From CAVPHV01 sp963821095 (lineage in GTDB: Bacteria; Actinomycetota; Acidimicrobiia; Spongiisociales; UBA5794), in contig CAWGCJ010000016.1 in the NCBI GenBank assembly GCA_963821095.1, positions 1 to 64,000 of the forward strand: DNA of 64,000 nucleotides, given 5' to 3'. Positions 11,412 to 21,772 of the stretch are shown one piece after another (positions within the stretch are counted from its first letter, which is position 1; each line of letters starts with the position of its first letter). The notes under the pieces are model-generated. The model searched no databases. It was not told where the DNA came from and worked only from the letters and a program-made list of their open reading frames with translations. The position numbers and the translations under genes are program-made.

Positions 11412-12425
11412 ATGACCAAGAGACTTCTATTGGTCGTGTTCGTGCTTGCTCTCGTTGCGGCCGCATGCAGCGATGACAGCGCGGATACCACCACCACGAC
11501 AAGTGGCGGCGACCAGCCGACCACAACGACCACCACGGCTGCGCCGGGTGAGACCACCACGACGACGGCAGCACCTGAAACGACGACGACGGCAGCAGAG
11601 GTAGCTCTGCAGTGCCCCAGCGAAGCTGGGGGAGGCACCGTCATCATCGGGACAACCGACGCGATCGCCAGCCTCGACCCTGCGGATGCGTATGCGACCC
11701 GCGACTGGGAGATCCTGAAGAACTTTGGTGAGCCACTGCTCAAGTGGGTCCCCGGTTCAGGCGACGAGTTGGTACCTGGGATTGCGGCAGGGATGCCGGT
11801 AGCCAGTGAGGATGGGCTGTCTTGGACCATCGCGCTGCAAGATGGGCTGACGTTTGGTGACGGGACGCCGCTCACCGCCGATGTCGCCGCAGCGCAGCTG
11901 ACCCGGCTGCTGACCATTTCGGAGACCGGTCCGAATCAGGTCGGTTTGACCTTGGGCAACCCGTATGTCGACAGCATCGAAGCTGTCGACGAAACGACGC
12001 TCCAGTTCAACCTGCCGGCTCCGATTGCGTTCTTCCCGCAGTTGCTGGCAAGCGCGGCGTACATTCCGCCGAACCCGGCAATCTTCACCGAGGGCGAGCT
12101 CAACATCTTCCCTGATGCGCCGCTCACGGGCACGGGACCGTGGATCGTCACGGAGATTGTTCCGGACGAGACGTTGACGCTCGAGCCCAACCCGAACTAC
12201 TACGGCGATGCACCGAAGCTCGACAAGGTGATCGTCCGCCAGTTCGCCGATCCGCAGTCGATGGCCCTAGCCGTCCAGAGCGGTGAGATCGATGTGGCGT
12301 GGCGCATTCTTGGTGCCGAGTTGGCCAATCGAGCTTGGCGACGTCGACGGACTCAACTCCGTTGTCGTGCCGGCCGGTCCGATTCGTTACTTGATCATCA
12401 ACCACGTGCTCGAGCCGACGAATGA
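11412..12425 (+). CDS. ABC solute-binding lipoprotein (SBP family 5), N-terminal part of a frame-broken gene
   Basis: The protein captures peptides or similar solutes for the importer encoded next. It has a lipoprotein signal with lipobox LVAAAC (Cys19), then a Thr-rich linker, then the start of an SBP_bac_5 domain (GGTVIIGTTDAIASLDPADAY). The family match holds up to about AVQSGEIDVAWRILGAELA. After about 12330 this frame becomes arginine-rich nonsense ending at 12425. The true continuation is in the +1 frame (next entry), so there is one extra base near 12324-12331. GGAGGAGG at about 11397-11404 supports ATG 11412. Confidence 0.9.
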   Translation: MTKRLLLVVFVLALVAAACSDDSADTTTTTSGGDQPTTTTTTAAPGETTTTTAAPETTTTAAEVALQCPSEAGGGTVIIGTTDAIASLDPADAYATRDWEILKNFGEPLLKWVPGSGDELVPGIAAGMPVASEDGLSWTIALQDGLTFGDGTPLTADVAAAQLTRLLTISETGPNQVGLTLGNPYVDSIEAVDETTLQFNLPAPIAFFPQLLASAAYIPPNPAIFTEGELNIFPDAPLTGTGPWIVTEIVPDETLTLEPNPNYYGDAPKLDKVIVRQFADPQSMALAVQSGEIDVAWRILGAELANRAWRRRRTQLRCRAGRSDSLLDHQPRARADE

Positions 12426-13176
12426 TCCGAATGTGCGCAAGGCGATCGCTTCGGTGATCGATCGTGACGAACTGTCCGACGTCATCTTCGGTGGCGCCGT
12501 CGATCCGCTCTTCTCACAGGTGCCTCCGGGCTTCCTGGGAGCCAATGAAGCGTTCGACACGGCGTACGCATCACCAGATCTCGATGAGGCACGTGCCTAC
12601 CTCGAGGCCTCGGGTTACTCCGAGGACAACAAGCTGGTGCTGCCCGTCTGGTATCCGCCGGAGCACTACGGTGCCACGACGGCCGACGGCGTACTGCTCG
12701 TCGTGCAGCAGCTCGAAGCCACCGGCTTGATCGAGGTCGACGTCCAGGCCCAGGAGTGGGGCACCTACATCGGCGCTGTTGTCAGCGGCGAGGAGTATCC
12801 GGTGTCCGTGCTCGGCTGGTTCTTCGACTTCCCGGATCCGGAGAACTATCTCCAGCCGTTCATCGAGAACGGTGGCATCGGGACCATGGTGACGTCCAAG
12901 GAGGGCGACATCACCCCGGGTGTGGACCCGCAGTTGCTCGAGCTGTTGTCGGCGTCTCGTACTGAGACCGACCCGACGGCACGTGCCGCGATCCTCGACG
13001 AGTTGCAGAACGTGTACGCCGACGAGGTCGTGACCGTTCCGCTGTGGATCGAGCCCGAGTTCATCGTGTACCGCGATGGCGTTTGCGGCGACGCCAGCCT
13101 GCCGAACCCCGAGTCACTCAACATTGGCGCGACGATGGAGTTCGTCTACTCGGTGCTGGGTACCGACGGCAGCTAG
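12283..13176 (+). CDS. ABC solute-binding protein, C-terminal part of the same frame-broken gene
   Basis: This frame continues the SBP_bac_5 domain from about 12331 (ELGDVDGLNSVVVPAGPIRY) to the natural end at 13176. The segment 12283-12330 is only the open upstream stretch of the frame, not a genuine start. Conserved features include NDPNVRKAIASVIDRDEL and the solute-pocket region VLGWFFDFPDPENYLQPF. Joining both parts gives a normal 587-aa protein, so a sequencing indel or a recent mutation is more likely than two genes. Confidence 0.88.
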   Translation: MRSMWRGAFLVPSWPIELGDVDGLNSVVVPAGPIRYLIINHVLEPTNDPNVRKAIASVIDRDELSDVIFGGAVDPLFSQVPPGFLGANEAFDTAYASPDLDEARAYLEASGYSEDNKLVLPVWYPPEHYGATTADGVLLVVQQLEATGLIEVDVQAQEWGTYIGAVVSGEEYPVSVLGWFFDFPDPENYLQPFIENGGIGTMVTSKEGDITPGVDPQLLELLSASRTETDPTARAAILDELQNVYADEVVTVPLWIEPEFIVYRDGVCGDASLPNPESLNIGATMEFVYSVLGTDGS

Positions 13177-13205
13177 GTTCGCTCAGCGGACTCTCGCAAT
13201 GAATT

Positions 13206-13233
13206 TTGGGGGAGGGCTTCGGCCCTCCCCCAA
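13206..13233 (+). terminator. UUCG-capped hairpin between binding protein and permease
   Basis: A perfect 12-bp stem (TTGGGGGAGGGC with its complement) is closed by a TTCG tetraloop, giving a very stable RNA hairpin 30 nt after the binding-protein stop and 30 nt before the permease start. In ABC importer operons such hairpins usually stabilise the upstream message or partly end transcription, giving more binding protein than permease (inference). Confidence 0.75.
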
Positions 13234-13263
13234 GTTCCGACACCAACGATCCGATAGGCCACA

Positions 13264-14355
13264 ATGCACCCACTGCTCCTGCTCTTTTTGATCATCGGCA
13301 TCCCTGCCGCGATCGGGCTGGCCTACATCTTCCTGCGCGGCAGCCCGGGGCTGCGTTCGTACATGACAACGAGGATCGCGTTGACGATCCCGATGATCCT
13401 GATCTTGGCGACTGTGGTGTTCTTTGTCATGCGGATCCTGCCGGGAGACCCCATCGACTCGACGTTGGGCCCCAAGGGCACCGCCGAGATCAAGGAACGT
13501 TTCGCCGAGCAGCACGGCCTCGATGACCCCATCATGGTTCAGTACGGCCGCTTCGTGGTTTACATCTTCACGCTCGACTTCGGCAATTCCCTGATCCAAT
13601 CGCAGCGCCCGATTGTTGATGAACTCGGTGAGCGACTACCGGCAACACTCGAGATGATCATTCCTGCAACTCTGCTCGCCCTCGGGTTGGGCATATTCCT
13701 CGGTACCAGGGCGGGGATAAAACGAAAGAGCGCGACCGACTACGGGGCGCGCATCTTCAGCGTCATGATCTATGCAATGCCGATCTTCTGGCTCGGCCTG
13801 CTGTTTCAGCTGATCTTTGGGGTGTGGTTGGGGTGGACCCCCATTGCCGGCAGGATCGATCCCCAGATTCCGTTGGAGCGGACCACCAACCTGTTGGTGG
13901 TCGACTCGATCATCACCGCCAACTGGGCGGCGCTACGCAGTGTGCTGGCGCATCTCATCCTGCCGACGCTCACGCTTGGGCTCGTGCTTTCGGGAGTGTT
14001 CCTGCGCCTCACCCGCATCAACGTGATCGAGGCCAACCAGGAGGACTACGTCGCCGCGGCTCGCGCTCGTGGCGTGAGCCAGGGAACGATTACACGGCGA
14101 TACGCGCTGCAGAACGCCATGATCCCTGTGATCACTCTGATCGGCCTCCAGGTGGCGATCCTGCTGGCCGGAGCGGTGCTCACCGAGACCGTCTTTGCCT
14201 GGCCGGGGATGGGGAGATACCTGATCCAACGCATCCTGTCGCGTGACTTCACCGCGGTGCAGAGCGTGATCGTCTTCTTTGCACTCTTTGTTGCGCTGAT
14301 CAGCCTGGCCGTTGACATCGTGTATTCACTCCTCGACCCGCGAGTGCGGTACTGA
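13264..14355 (+). CDS. Peptide-type ABC importer permease (DppB/OppB family)
   Basis: A 363-aa inner-membrane permease. The first helix region is extended (LLLLFLIIGIPAAIGLAYIFL), followed by the family pattern RIALTIPMILILATVVFFVMRILPGDP and QHGLDDPIMVQYGRF. The EAA loop that docks the ATPase is visible in QEDYVAAARARGVSQGTI. The final helices carry TETVFAWPGMGRYLIQ, a hallmark of DppB/OppB. The stop overlaps the next start (TGATG), so the permeases are translationally coupled. Confidence 0.95.
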   Translation: MHPLLLLFLIIGIPAAIGLAYIFLRGSPGLRSYMTTRIALTIPMILILATVVFFVMRILPGDPIDSTLGPKGTAEIKERFAEQHGLDDPIMVQYGRFVVYIFTLDFGNSLIQSQRPIVDELGERLPATLEMIIPATLLALGLGIFLGTRAGIKRKSATDYGARIFSVMIYAMPIFWLGLLFQLIFGVWLGWTPIAGRIDPQIPLERTTNLLVVDSIITANWAALRSVLAHLILPTLTLGLVLSGVFLRLTRINVIEANQEDYVAAARARGVSQGTITRRYALQNAMIPVITLIGLQVAILLAGAVLTETVFAWPGMGRYLIQRILSRDFTAVQSVIVFFALFVALISLAVDIVYSLLDPRVRY

Positions 14356-15617
14356 TGCCCGATCCGGTCTTGATGGAGGTTCCCGAAGAGGAGCAATGGG
14401 AGGTCGACCTCGGCCAAGTTGGGTTGTTCCGCAGGGTCTTGAACGGTCGGAAGTGGTACGGCGTCGACTGGTGGATGGTCGTCATCTCCTCGGCCATGGT
14501 CCTGTTCTTCATCCTCATCGCGTTCTTCCCAGGATTGATCGCTCCTCACGATCCGCTCGAGCAGGTCGGCCCGCGGTTCCTGCCGCCCGGCGAGGTGCCG
14601 GACGGAGAGGTCCTCGTCCTGCGGGTCGACTCGCCGATCGAATCGCTGGTAGACCTGGCGGGGCAGGGCCGGGTCCCCACCGCCGTCGTGCAGGGCGCCC
14701 CCTCGAGCGAGGATGTCCGCTCTGAGGCAGATCGCGTCTCGGATGAGCTGGCTGCTGCGGGCTCTGAGGACAAGGTGCGGTTGCGGATTGTCCGGGTCGA
14801 GACGCTCGAGGACATGGTCGCGGCGGTTCAGACTGGCGAGGTCGAGCTCGGCGTCGGTTCGGCGCAGGAACTCGGGCCGCTGCTGGCCGACAACGCTGAG
14901 GTGGTCATCGCCGGGCCGATCACCGGCGAAAAGGGTGGCCAATCCTTCCCCCTCGGGACCAATCAGATCGGTCAGGACGTGCTGAGCCGGCTCGCCTGGG
15001 GGGCCAGGATCGCCTTGATCATCGGCTTCACCGCGTCACTCTTCTCGCTGTTCCTCGGGGTGCCGCTCGGACTGTTGGCCGGCTACACGGGTGGGAAGTT
15101 CGACCGGGGCCTCACGCTGGTGATGGACAGCCTCTATGCCTTCCCCGGTCTGATCCTGGCCATCGCCATCGCCGCCGTCCTCGGCCCCAGCATCATCAAC
15201 GTGATCGTCGCCATTGCGGTGCTCTACATCCCCACTTACTACCGCATCGTGCGCGGCCAGACGCTCTCAACCAAAGAGGGGCTCCACGTCGAGGCCGCGG
15301 TCAGCATCGGCGCCACCAAGAGTTCCATCATGCGCCGCTACATCTTTCCGATCGTGGTTCCATCGGTGGCCATCATCTTCTCGGTCAACATCGCCGATGC
15401 CATTCTCACCGGGGCTGCGTTGAGCTTCCTCGGCTTGGGCCTGCCACCCACGACGCCCGACTGGGGGATTGACCTGGCCCGAGGTCAGGAGTTCATCCAG
15501 CGGGCGTGGTGGCTGATCACGTTCCCCGGCATTGCCGTGATGCTGGTCGTGTTGGCCTTCACGATGCTCGGTGAAGGACTCATGGAAATCTTCAATCCGA
15601 AGCTCAGGAAACAATGA
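14355..15617 (+). CDS. Peptide-type ABC importer permease (DppC/OppC family) with a large extra insert
   Basis: A 420-aa partner permease, longer than the roughly 300 aa usual for DppC. It has the OppC N-terminal helix (WMVVISSAMVLFFILIAFFPG), the QDVLSRLAWGARIAL entry to the permease core, the EAA loop (HVEAAVSIGATKSSIM) and the C-terminal ALSFLGLGLPPTTPDWG motif. Residues about 75-195 form an extra soluble segment between helix 1 and helix 2, so it lies outside the membrane. It contains SPIESLVDLAG and LEDMVAAVQTGEVELGV, which resemble pieces of a periplasmic-binding-protein lobe. It overlaps the next gene by ATGA. Confidence 0.94.
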   Translation: MPDPVLMEVPEEEQWEVDLGQVGLFRRVLNGRKWYGVDWWMVVISSAMVLFFILIAFFPGLIAPHDPLEQVGPRFLPPGEVPDGEVLVLRVDSPIESLVDLAGQGRVPTAVVQGAPSSEDVRSEADRVSDELAAAGSEDKVRLRIVRVETLEDMVAAVQTGEVELGVGSAQELGPLLADNAEVVIAGPITGEKGGQSFPLGTNQIGQDVLSRLAWGARIALIIGFTASLFSLFLGVPLGLLAGYTGGKFDRGLTLVMDSLYAFPGLILAIAIAAVLGPSIINVIVAIAVLYIPTYYRIVRGQTLSTKEGLHVEAAVSIGATKSSIMRRYIFPIVVPSVAIIFSVNIADAILTGAALSFLGLGLPPTTPDWGIDLARGQEFIQRAWWLITFPGIAVMLVVLAFTMLGEGLMEIFNPKLRKQ

Positions 15618-16615
15618 CCGACGACATCATCTATTCGATTCGCAATCTCGATGTCGAGTACGACACCCGGGTCGGTGGGGTACGGGCCGTCGACAACCTC
15701 TCGCTCGACATCCGCAAAGGGGAGATACTCGGCCTGGTCGGCGAGTCCGGCTGCGGCAAGTCGACGCTCGGCAAGGGCATGATGCGGACCATCAGCACCC
15801 CCGGCCACATCGTGGGTGGTGAGCTGTGGTTTGAGGGCACCAACCTGATGACGCTCAGCGAAAAGCAAATGAGCGACGTTCGGGGCAACAAGATCGGCAT
15901 GGTGTTCCAGGACCCGATGACGTCGCTCAACCCGCTGATGCGGATCGTCGACCACCTGACCGAGGCGATTCGAACCCACTACCCGCAGGTATCGGAGCAG
16001 GCGGCCAGGGAGCGGGCGATCGAGATGGTGAAGGAGCTGGGGATTCGCCCCGAGCGGATCGATGACTATCCGCACCAGTTCTCAGGCGGTATGCGTCAGC
16101 GGATCATGATCGCCCTGGTGCTGGCGCTCAATGGATCGCTCATCATCGCCGATGAGCCGACCACGGCCCTCGATGTGATCGTGGAGGCTCAGTTCCTCGA
16201 CACGCTGCGAGATCTGCGTGAAGAGTTTGAACTGACCATCCTGCTGATCACCCACAACATCGGCGTTGTGGCCGAGCTGGCCGATCGAGTCGCGGTGATG
16301 TACGCCGGGAAGATCGTCGAGATCGCCGACGTCGATCCGTTGTTCCTCGACACCAAGCATCCCTACAGCCGCGGCCTCCTCAGCTCTGTCCCCAACATCG
16401 ATGTCGACAATCAGGAGCTCTACAAGATGGAGGGTGCTCCGCCCAATTTGATCGCTCCCCCGGCCGGGTGCCGGTTCCACCCCCGTTGCCCATATGCGGT
16501 TGAGCTCTGCGCCAATGAGGAGCCCGATCTGCTGCCGACCAACGGCAGCGAGCAGCTTGCCTCGTGCTGGATCTACAGCGATCGGCAAGATCGCCCCACG
16601 GAGGACGTCTCATGA
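15614..16615 (+). CDS. Peptide-type ABC importer ATPase (DppD/OppD family)
   Basis: A 333-aa cytoplasmic ATPase. It has Walker A GESGCGKST, Q-loop FQDPMTSLNP, signature FSGGMRQRI, Walker B LIIADEPTTALD and H-loop ITHNIG. The C-terminal oligopeptide-transporter domain carries PPAGCRFHPRCPYAVELC, the cysteine pattern that binds a 4Fe-4S cluster in several DppD proteins. It is coupled by 4-nt overlaps to the genes on both sides. Confidence 0.96.
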   Translation: MTDDIIYSIRNLDVEYDTRVGGVRAVDNLSLDIRKGEILGLVGESGCGKSTLGKGMMRTISTPGHIVGGELWFEGTNLMTLSEKQMSDVRGNKIGMVFQDPMTSLNPLMRIVDHLTEAIRTHYPQVSEQAARERAIEMVKELGIRPERIDDYPHQFSGGMRQRIMIALVLALNGSLIIADEPTTALDVIVEAQFLDTLRDLREEFELTILLITHNIGVVAELADRVAVMYAGKIVEIADVDPLFLDTKHPYSRGLLSSVPNIDVDNQELYKMEGAPPNLIAPPAGCRFHPRCPYAVELCANEEPDLLPTNGSEQLASCWIYSDRQDRPTEDVS

Positions 16616-17658
16616 CCGACCAGGATGCCCTCGTCAGGTTCGACCACGTTGAGAAGTTCTTCCCCGTGCCCAAGGGCTTCATCGCCGGCCTGCGTTCGCG
16701 CGGCGCCGGAGAGGCGGTCAGGGCCGTCGACGACGTTTCGTTCGAGATCAGGCGCGGCGAGGTGTTGGGCCTGGCCGGCGAAAGTGGGTCCGGCAAGTCA
16801 ACGGTTGGCCGCCTCGCGCTGCGTCTCCTCGACCCCACTGCAGGCACGGTGTACTTCGACGGAATCGACCTGGCGACCCTCAAATCAGAAGAGATGCGCA
16901 AGACTCGCAGTCGGATGCAGGTTGTGTTCCAGGATCCGCTTGCGTCGCTGAACCCCCGGATGACCATCGGGCAGGCTGTCGCCCACCCGGCTCAAATTCA
17001 CATGCCGGAGCTGTCGGCCAAGCAGCGGCGCGAAGAGGTCTACGAGATGTTCAGCGCGGTCGGCCTCGACCCGCCGGCGTACTACTACGACAAGTACCCC
17101 CACCAAATCAGTGGTGGCCAGCGGCAGCGAGTCGTGATGGCCCGCGGCCTGATCACCCGCCCCGACCTGATCGTCGCCGATGAGCCGATCGCAATGGCCG
17201 ACGTGTCGGTGCAGGCGCTGCTGCTCGATCTGATGATGAAGCTCAAAGATGACTTCAACCTCACCTATCTGTTCATCACCCACGACCTGGCGACCACCAA
17301 ATACCTGTGTGACCGGATCGCGATCATGTACCTGGGCAAGATCGTTGAGATCGGCACCCTACGCGAGGTCTTCACTAACCCCGAGCATCCCTACACCAAA
17401 GCGCTCCTCTCGGCGGTTCCCGTGCCGGATCCCCGCCATCGCCGGACGGAACCGCTTCCCCAAGGGGAGATACCAAACCCGATCAACCCGCCGCCCGGCT
17501 GTCATTTCCACCCGCGGTGTGCCATCGCCGCAAAGGGGATCTGCGACGTCGAGGTTCCAAAGCTGCTGCAGTGGCGAGACGAGGAAGACCACCTGATCTC
17601 ATGTCATCTCCGCACCGGGGCTCACCAGGATCTCGATCCCGAGCGACAGAGCACCTAG
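16612..17658 (+). CDS. Peptide-type ABC importer ATPase (DppF/OppF family)
   Basis: A 348-aa second ATPase of the importer. Walker A is GESGSGKST, the signature ISGGQRQRV and the H-loop ITHDLA. Walker B reads LIVADEPIAMADVSVQ. The catalytic Glu is kept, but the usual D-loop SALD is changed to AMAD. The C-terminal PPPGCHFHPRCAIAAKGIC matches the family. ATG 16612 overlaps the previous stop (ATGA). It is the last gene of the importer operon. Confidence 0.95.
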   Translation: MTDQDALVRFDHVEKFFPVPKGFIAGLRSRGAGEAVRAVDDVSFEIRRGEVLGLAGESGSGKSTVGRLALRLLDPTAGTVYFDGIDLATLKSEEMRKTRSRMQVVFQDPLASLNPRMTIGQAVAHPAQIHMPELSAKQRREEVYEMFSAVGLDPPAYYYDKYPHQISGGQRQRVVMARGLITRPDLIVADEPIAMADVSVQALLLDLMMKLKDDFNLTYLFITHDLATTKYLCDRIAIMYLGKIVEIGTLREVFTNPEHPYTKALLSAVPVPDPRHRRTEPLPQGEIPNPINPPPGCHFHPRCAIAAKGICDVEVPKLLQWRDEEDHLISCHLRTGAHQDLDPERQST

Positions 17659-17727
17659 CAACAACTGCGTCCGCCGGGCCTTGCGACCCAACGGGCGCGT
17701 GGTGGTGCTCGGTGACCCGCTGCTGGC

Positions 17728-18126
17728 CTACTCGAACGGTGTGCTGCGGCGAATGTCGGGTAGGTTGCGCCGCCGAATGGTCACCTGACGAATCGACTGT
17801 GGGTCGCTCTGGGGATGTCCGCTCATCCTGACCTCGGCCTCGCCGAGGAGACGGCGGAGCCGGTCGACCTGGCTGCGTAGCCTTCTGTTGTCCTCGCGGA
17901 GGTGTAGGATCCGCCGCACCCCCTCCAGGTTGACGCCCGCTGCGGTGAGTTCCTGGATCAGCCCCAGCCGCTCGAGATCCTCGTTTGAGTAGCGGCGGGT
18001 GCCGCCGGGCGTGCGGTACGGCTCGATGAGCCCTTTCCGTTCATAGATCCGCAGCGTCTGCGGGTGGACTCCGGCCAGTTCGGCCGCAACCGAGATGATG
18101 TAGACGGCTTCTTCTCGTGTGCTCAT
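17728..18126 (-). CDS. hspR: Heat-shock repressor HspR (MerR family)
   Basis: A 132-aa regulator. The MerR winged helix-turn-helix occupies residues about 9-75 (YIISVAAELAGVHPQTLRIYERKG and GGTRRYSNEDLERL), followed by a coiled coil (REDNRRLRSQVDRLRRLLGE). This is the HspR pattern. In actinobacteria it represses the dnaK operon with DnaK as co-repressor, giving feedback control. It is the last gene of dnaK-grpE-dnaJ-hspR, starting 3 nt after the dnaJ stop. Confidence 0.95.
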   Translation of the reverse strand: MSTREEAVYIISVAAELAGVHPQTLRIYERKGLIEPYRTPGGTRRYSNEDLERLGLIQELTAAGVNLEGVRRILHLREDNRRLRSQVDRLRRLLGEAEVRMSGHPQSDPQSIRQVTIRRRNLPDIRRSTPFE

Positions 18127-18129
18127 CGG

Positions 18130-19047
18130 CTACACCCCTAGATGCGAACGTGGGTTGTCGTCGGCGCGGTTGTCGCGCAGCTGCTCGAGCAGCGTACGGT
18201 CATCGTCGGTCAGGTCATCGGGGACGGCGATCTCGACGGTCACCATCAGGTCACCTGTGCCCTTCGCAGTCTCGATTCCCTTGCCACGCACCCGGAACTT
18301 CTTACCAGGCGCAGTGCCGGCCGGAATGCGGAGTCTCACCTTGCCATCGAGCGTCGGCACATCTATGTCGGCCCCGAGTGCGGCTTCGAAGTAGGTGATC
18401 GGAACGGTGATCGAGAGGTTGCGACCTCGTCGGCCGAAGAGCGGATGGTCGGGGACATGGACGGTCACGTAGAGATCTCCGTTGGGGCCGCCGTTGCTCC
18501 CTGGAGAGCCTTGGCGCTTCAGGCGAATCTTGGCGTTGTTGGACACACCCTTGGGGATCTTGACCTTGACCAGCTGCCCGTTGATGGTGAGCTGCTTGAC
18601 GACTCCCGAGATGGATTCGTGGAAGGTGAGCTCCATCTCGGCGTTGACGTCGTGACCGGCCCGAGGCTGATTCGCCGCCTGCCGGAAGAGGTCGCCGAAT
18701 CCCCCTCCGCTGAAGAGGTCTCCAAACCCTGAGCCACCCCCGGAGGTGGCTGCGCCCCCGAAGAGATCCTCGATCGTCACGCGCTGCTGGGGACCGCCGG
18801 GACCGCCGACGAAGTACCCCATTTCCCGGGCGTGGTCGTACTCCTTGCGGGTATCGGAATCGCCGAGCACCTCGTAGGCCTCGTTGACTTCCTTGAACCG
18901 CGCCTCGGCAACCGTGTTATCGGGATTCGTGTCGGGGTGGTTCTCGCGGGCCAGCTTGCGGTACGCCTTCTTGATCTCCTTGTCCGACGCATCCTTGGAG
19001 ACGCCGAGGACGGCGTAGTAATCCGTCTCGAGCCATTCTCTGCGCAT
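18130..19047 (-). CDS. dnaJ: J-domain co-chaperone DnaJ, type without zinc fingers
   Basis: A 305-aa co-chaperone that stimulates the DnaK ATPase. The J-domain (residues about 8-70) has the HPD motif in ARENHPDTN. A Gly/Phe-rich stretch follows (GGGSGFGDLFSGGGFGDLF), then two C-terminal substrate-binding domains. The four CxxCxGxG zinc motifs of classical DnaJ are absent, so this is the CbpA-like type. ATG 19047 has an AAAGGAG ribosome site that overlaps the grpE stop codon. An upstream in-frame ATG at 19065 is less likely. Confidence 0.95.
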   Translation of the reverse strand: MRREWLETDYYAVLGVSKDASDKEIKKAYRKLARENHPDTNPDNTVAEARFKEVNEAYEVLGDSDTRKEYDHAREMGYFVGGPGGPQQRVTIEDLFGGAATSGGGSGFGDLFSGGGFGDLFRQAANQPRAGHDVNAEMELTFHESISGVVKQLTINGQLVKVKIPKGVSNNAKIRLKRQGSPGSNGGPNGDLYVTVHVPDHPLFGRRGRNLSITVPITYFEAALGADIDVPTLDGKVRLRIPAGTAPGKKFRVRGKGIETAKGTGDLMVTVEIAVPDDLTDDDRTLLEQLRDNRADDNPRSHLGV

Positions 19048-19057
19048 GGTCGCTCCT

Positions 19058-19732
19058 TTAGGCATGTCCGACGGTCACCAGGCTGGCTCGGACCAGCCGG
19101 CCCCGCAGGGTGTATCCCCTGCGCAGCTCTTGTTCGACGACGAGGTCGCCGTCGCCGCCGCCCGGACCTGCCACCGCCTCATGGACCGCCGGATCAAATG
19201 GGGCGCCCGCTGCGACGACGGGCTCGAACGACTCGCCCGCCAGCGTTTCCATCAGCAGTGCGTGGGTTCCCTTGAGCCCGGCGAGGATCTTCTCCTCGTT
19301 GGGTGACTGGGGTTCGTAGGCCATGGCCGCATCGAAGCTGTCGAGTGTCGGAAGCAGCTGCTCGAGGATGCGCTGTGAAGCCCGCAGTGTGTTCTCGGCC
19401 TGATCGCGTTCGACCCGCTTGCGAAAGTTCTCGAAATCGGCTGCCACCCGCTGCAGGGTTTCGAGGTACTCGCCGGCCTCCTGGCGCGCCTCGGCCAACT
19501 CCCGCAGGAGGAGCGCCTGAGCGAGCGCTGGGTCTTGCGGCAGCTCGAGGCCAAGCTCGGCCGCGGTTTCGGTCATATTGAGCTCCATCGGCTCGATCAA
19601 TTCGACCTCGATCTCTTCGATCTCCGGTACGACGGCCGGGTCGAGCAAGCTGTCGATGGTGTCCTCAGGGGCCGGCACGTTCTCGTCGGCCAGCCCGGGG
19701 ACGGGGTTGTGATTGTTGTCATTGGTTGTCAT
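19058..19732 (-). CDS. grpE: Nucleotide exchange factor GrpE
   Basis: A 224-aa protein that releases ADP from DnaK. An acidic, low-complexity N-terminus (about 65 aa) leads to a long helix (LRELAEARQEAGEYLETLQR) and the core NFRKRVERDQ with the C-terminal beta domain GAPFDPAVHEAV and LRRGYTLRGRLVRASLV, all typical of GrpE. It lies 33 nt downstream of dnaK and 10 nt upstream of dnaJ. Confidence 0.96.
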   Translation of the reverse strand: MTTNDNNHNPVPGLADENVPAPEDTIDSLLDPAVVPEIEEIEVELIEPMELNMTETAAELGLELPQDPALAQALLLRELAEARQEAGEYLETLQRVAADFENFRKRVERDQAENTLRASQRILEQLLPTLDSFDAAMAYEPQSPNEEKILAGLKGTHALLMETLAGESFEPVVAAGAPFDPAVHEAVAGPGGGDGDLVVEQELRRGYTLRGRLVRASLVTVGHA

Positions 19733-19765
19733 GGTGTCGCTCTGTTCGGCGTGGGGTGATGGCGC

Positions 19766-21601
<1,836 letters not shown>

Positions 21602-21635
21602 GGGGTTGGTGTGCTCCTCGTGTCAGAAATGGGTG

Positions 21636-21682
21636 CTTGAGTGTTGTTGAAGTGTATAACTTGAGTTACCCATTGTCATATT
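21636..21682 (-). promoter_or_regulatory. dnaK promoter region with two HspR-type half-sites
   Basis: Read toward dnaK, the region contains ATGACA, then ACTCAAG (21660-21666), then TATACA, which together look like a -35 and -10 pair with a short 15-nt spacer. A second ACTCAAG lies at 21636-21642. ACTCAAG is one arm of the HspR-binding HAIR element. Here the arms are direct repeats 24 bp apart rather than the usual inverted pair with a 7-bp gap. Confidence 0.5.
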
Positions 21683-21772
21683 CCCGGGATTGAGGAGAAA
21701 TGCCGGGACCCGGGTGACGGCGTCAGCCGCCAAGGGCAGGAAATCTGTGCCGGAAGCGGCAACCGTGGTGAC

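Noticed and set aside
12283..12330. Genuine start of a second solute-binding protein at 12283
   Set aside because: No ribosome site, no signal peptide, and the homology begins only after 12331. It is the tail of a frame-broken gene.
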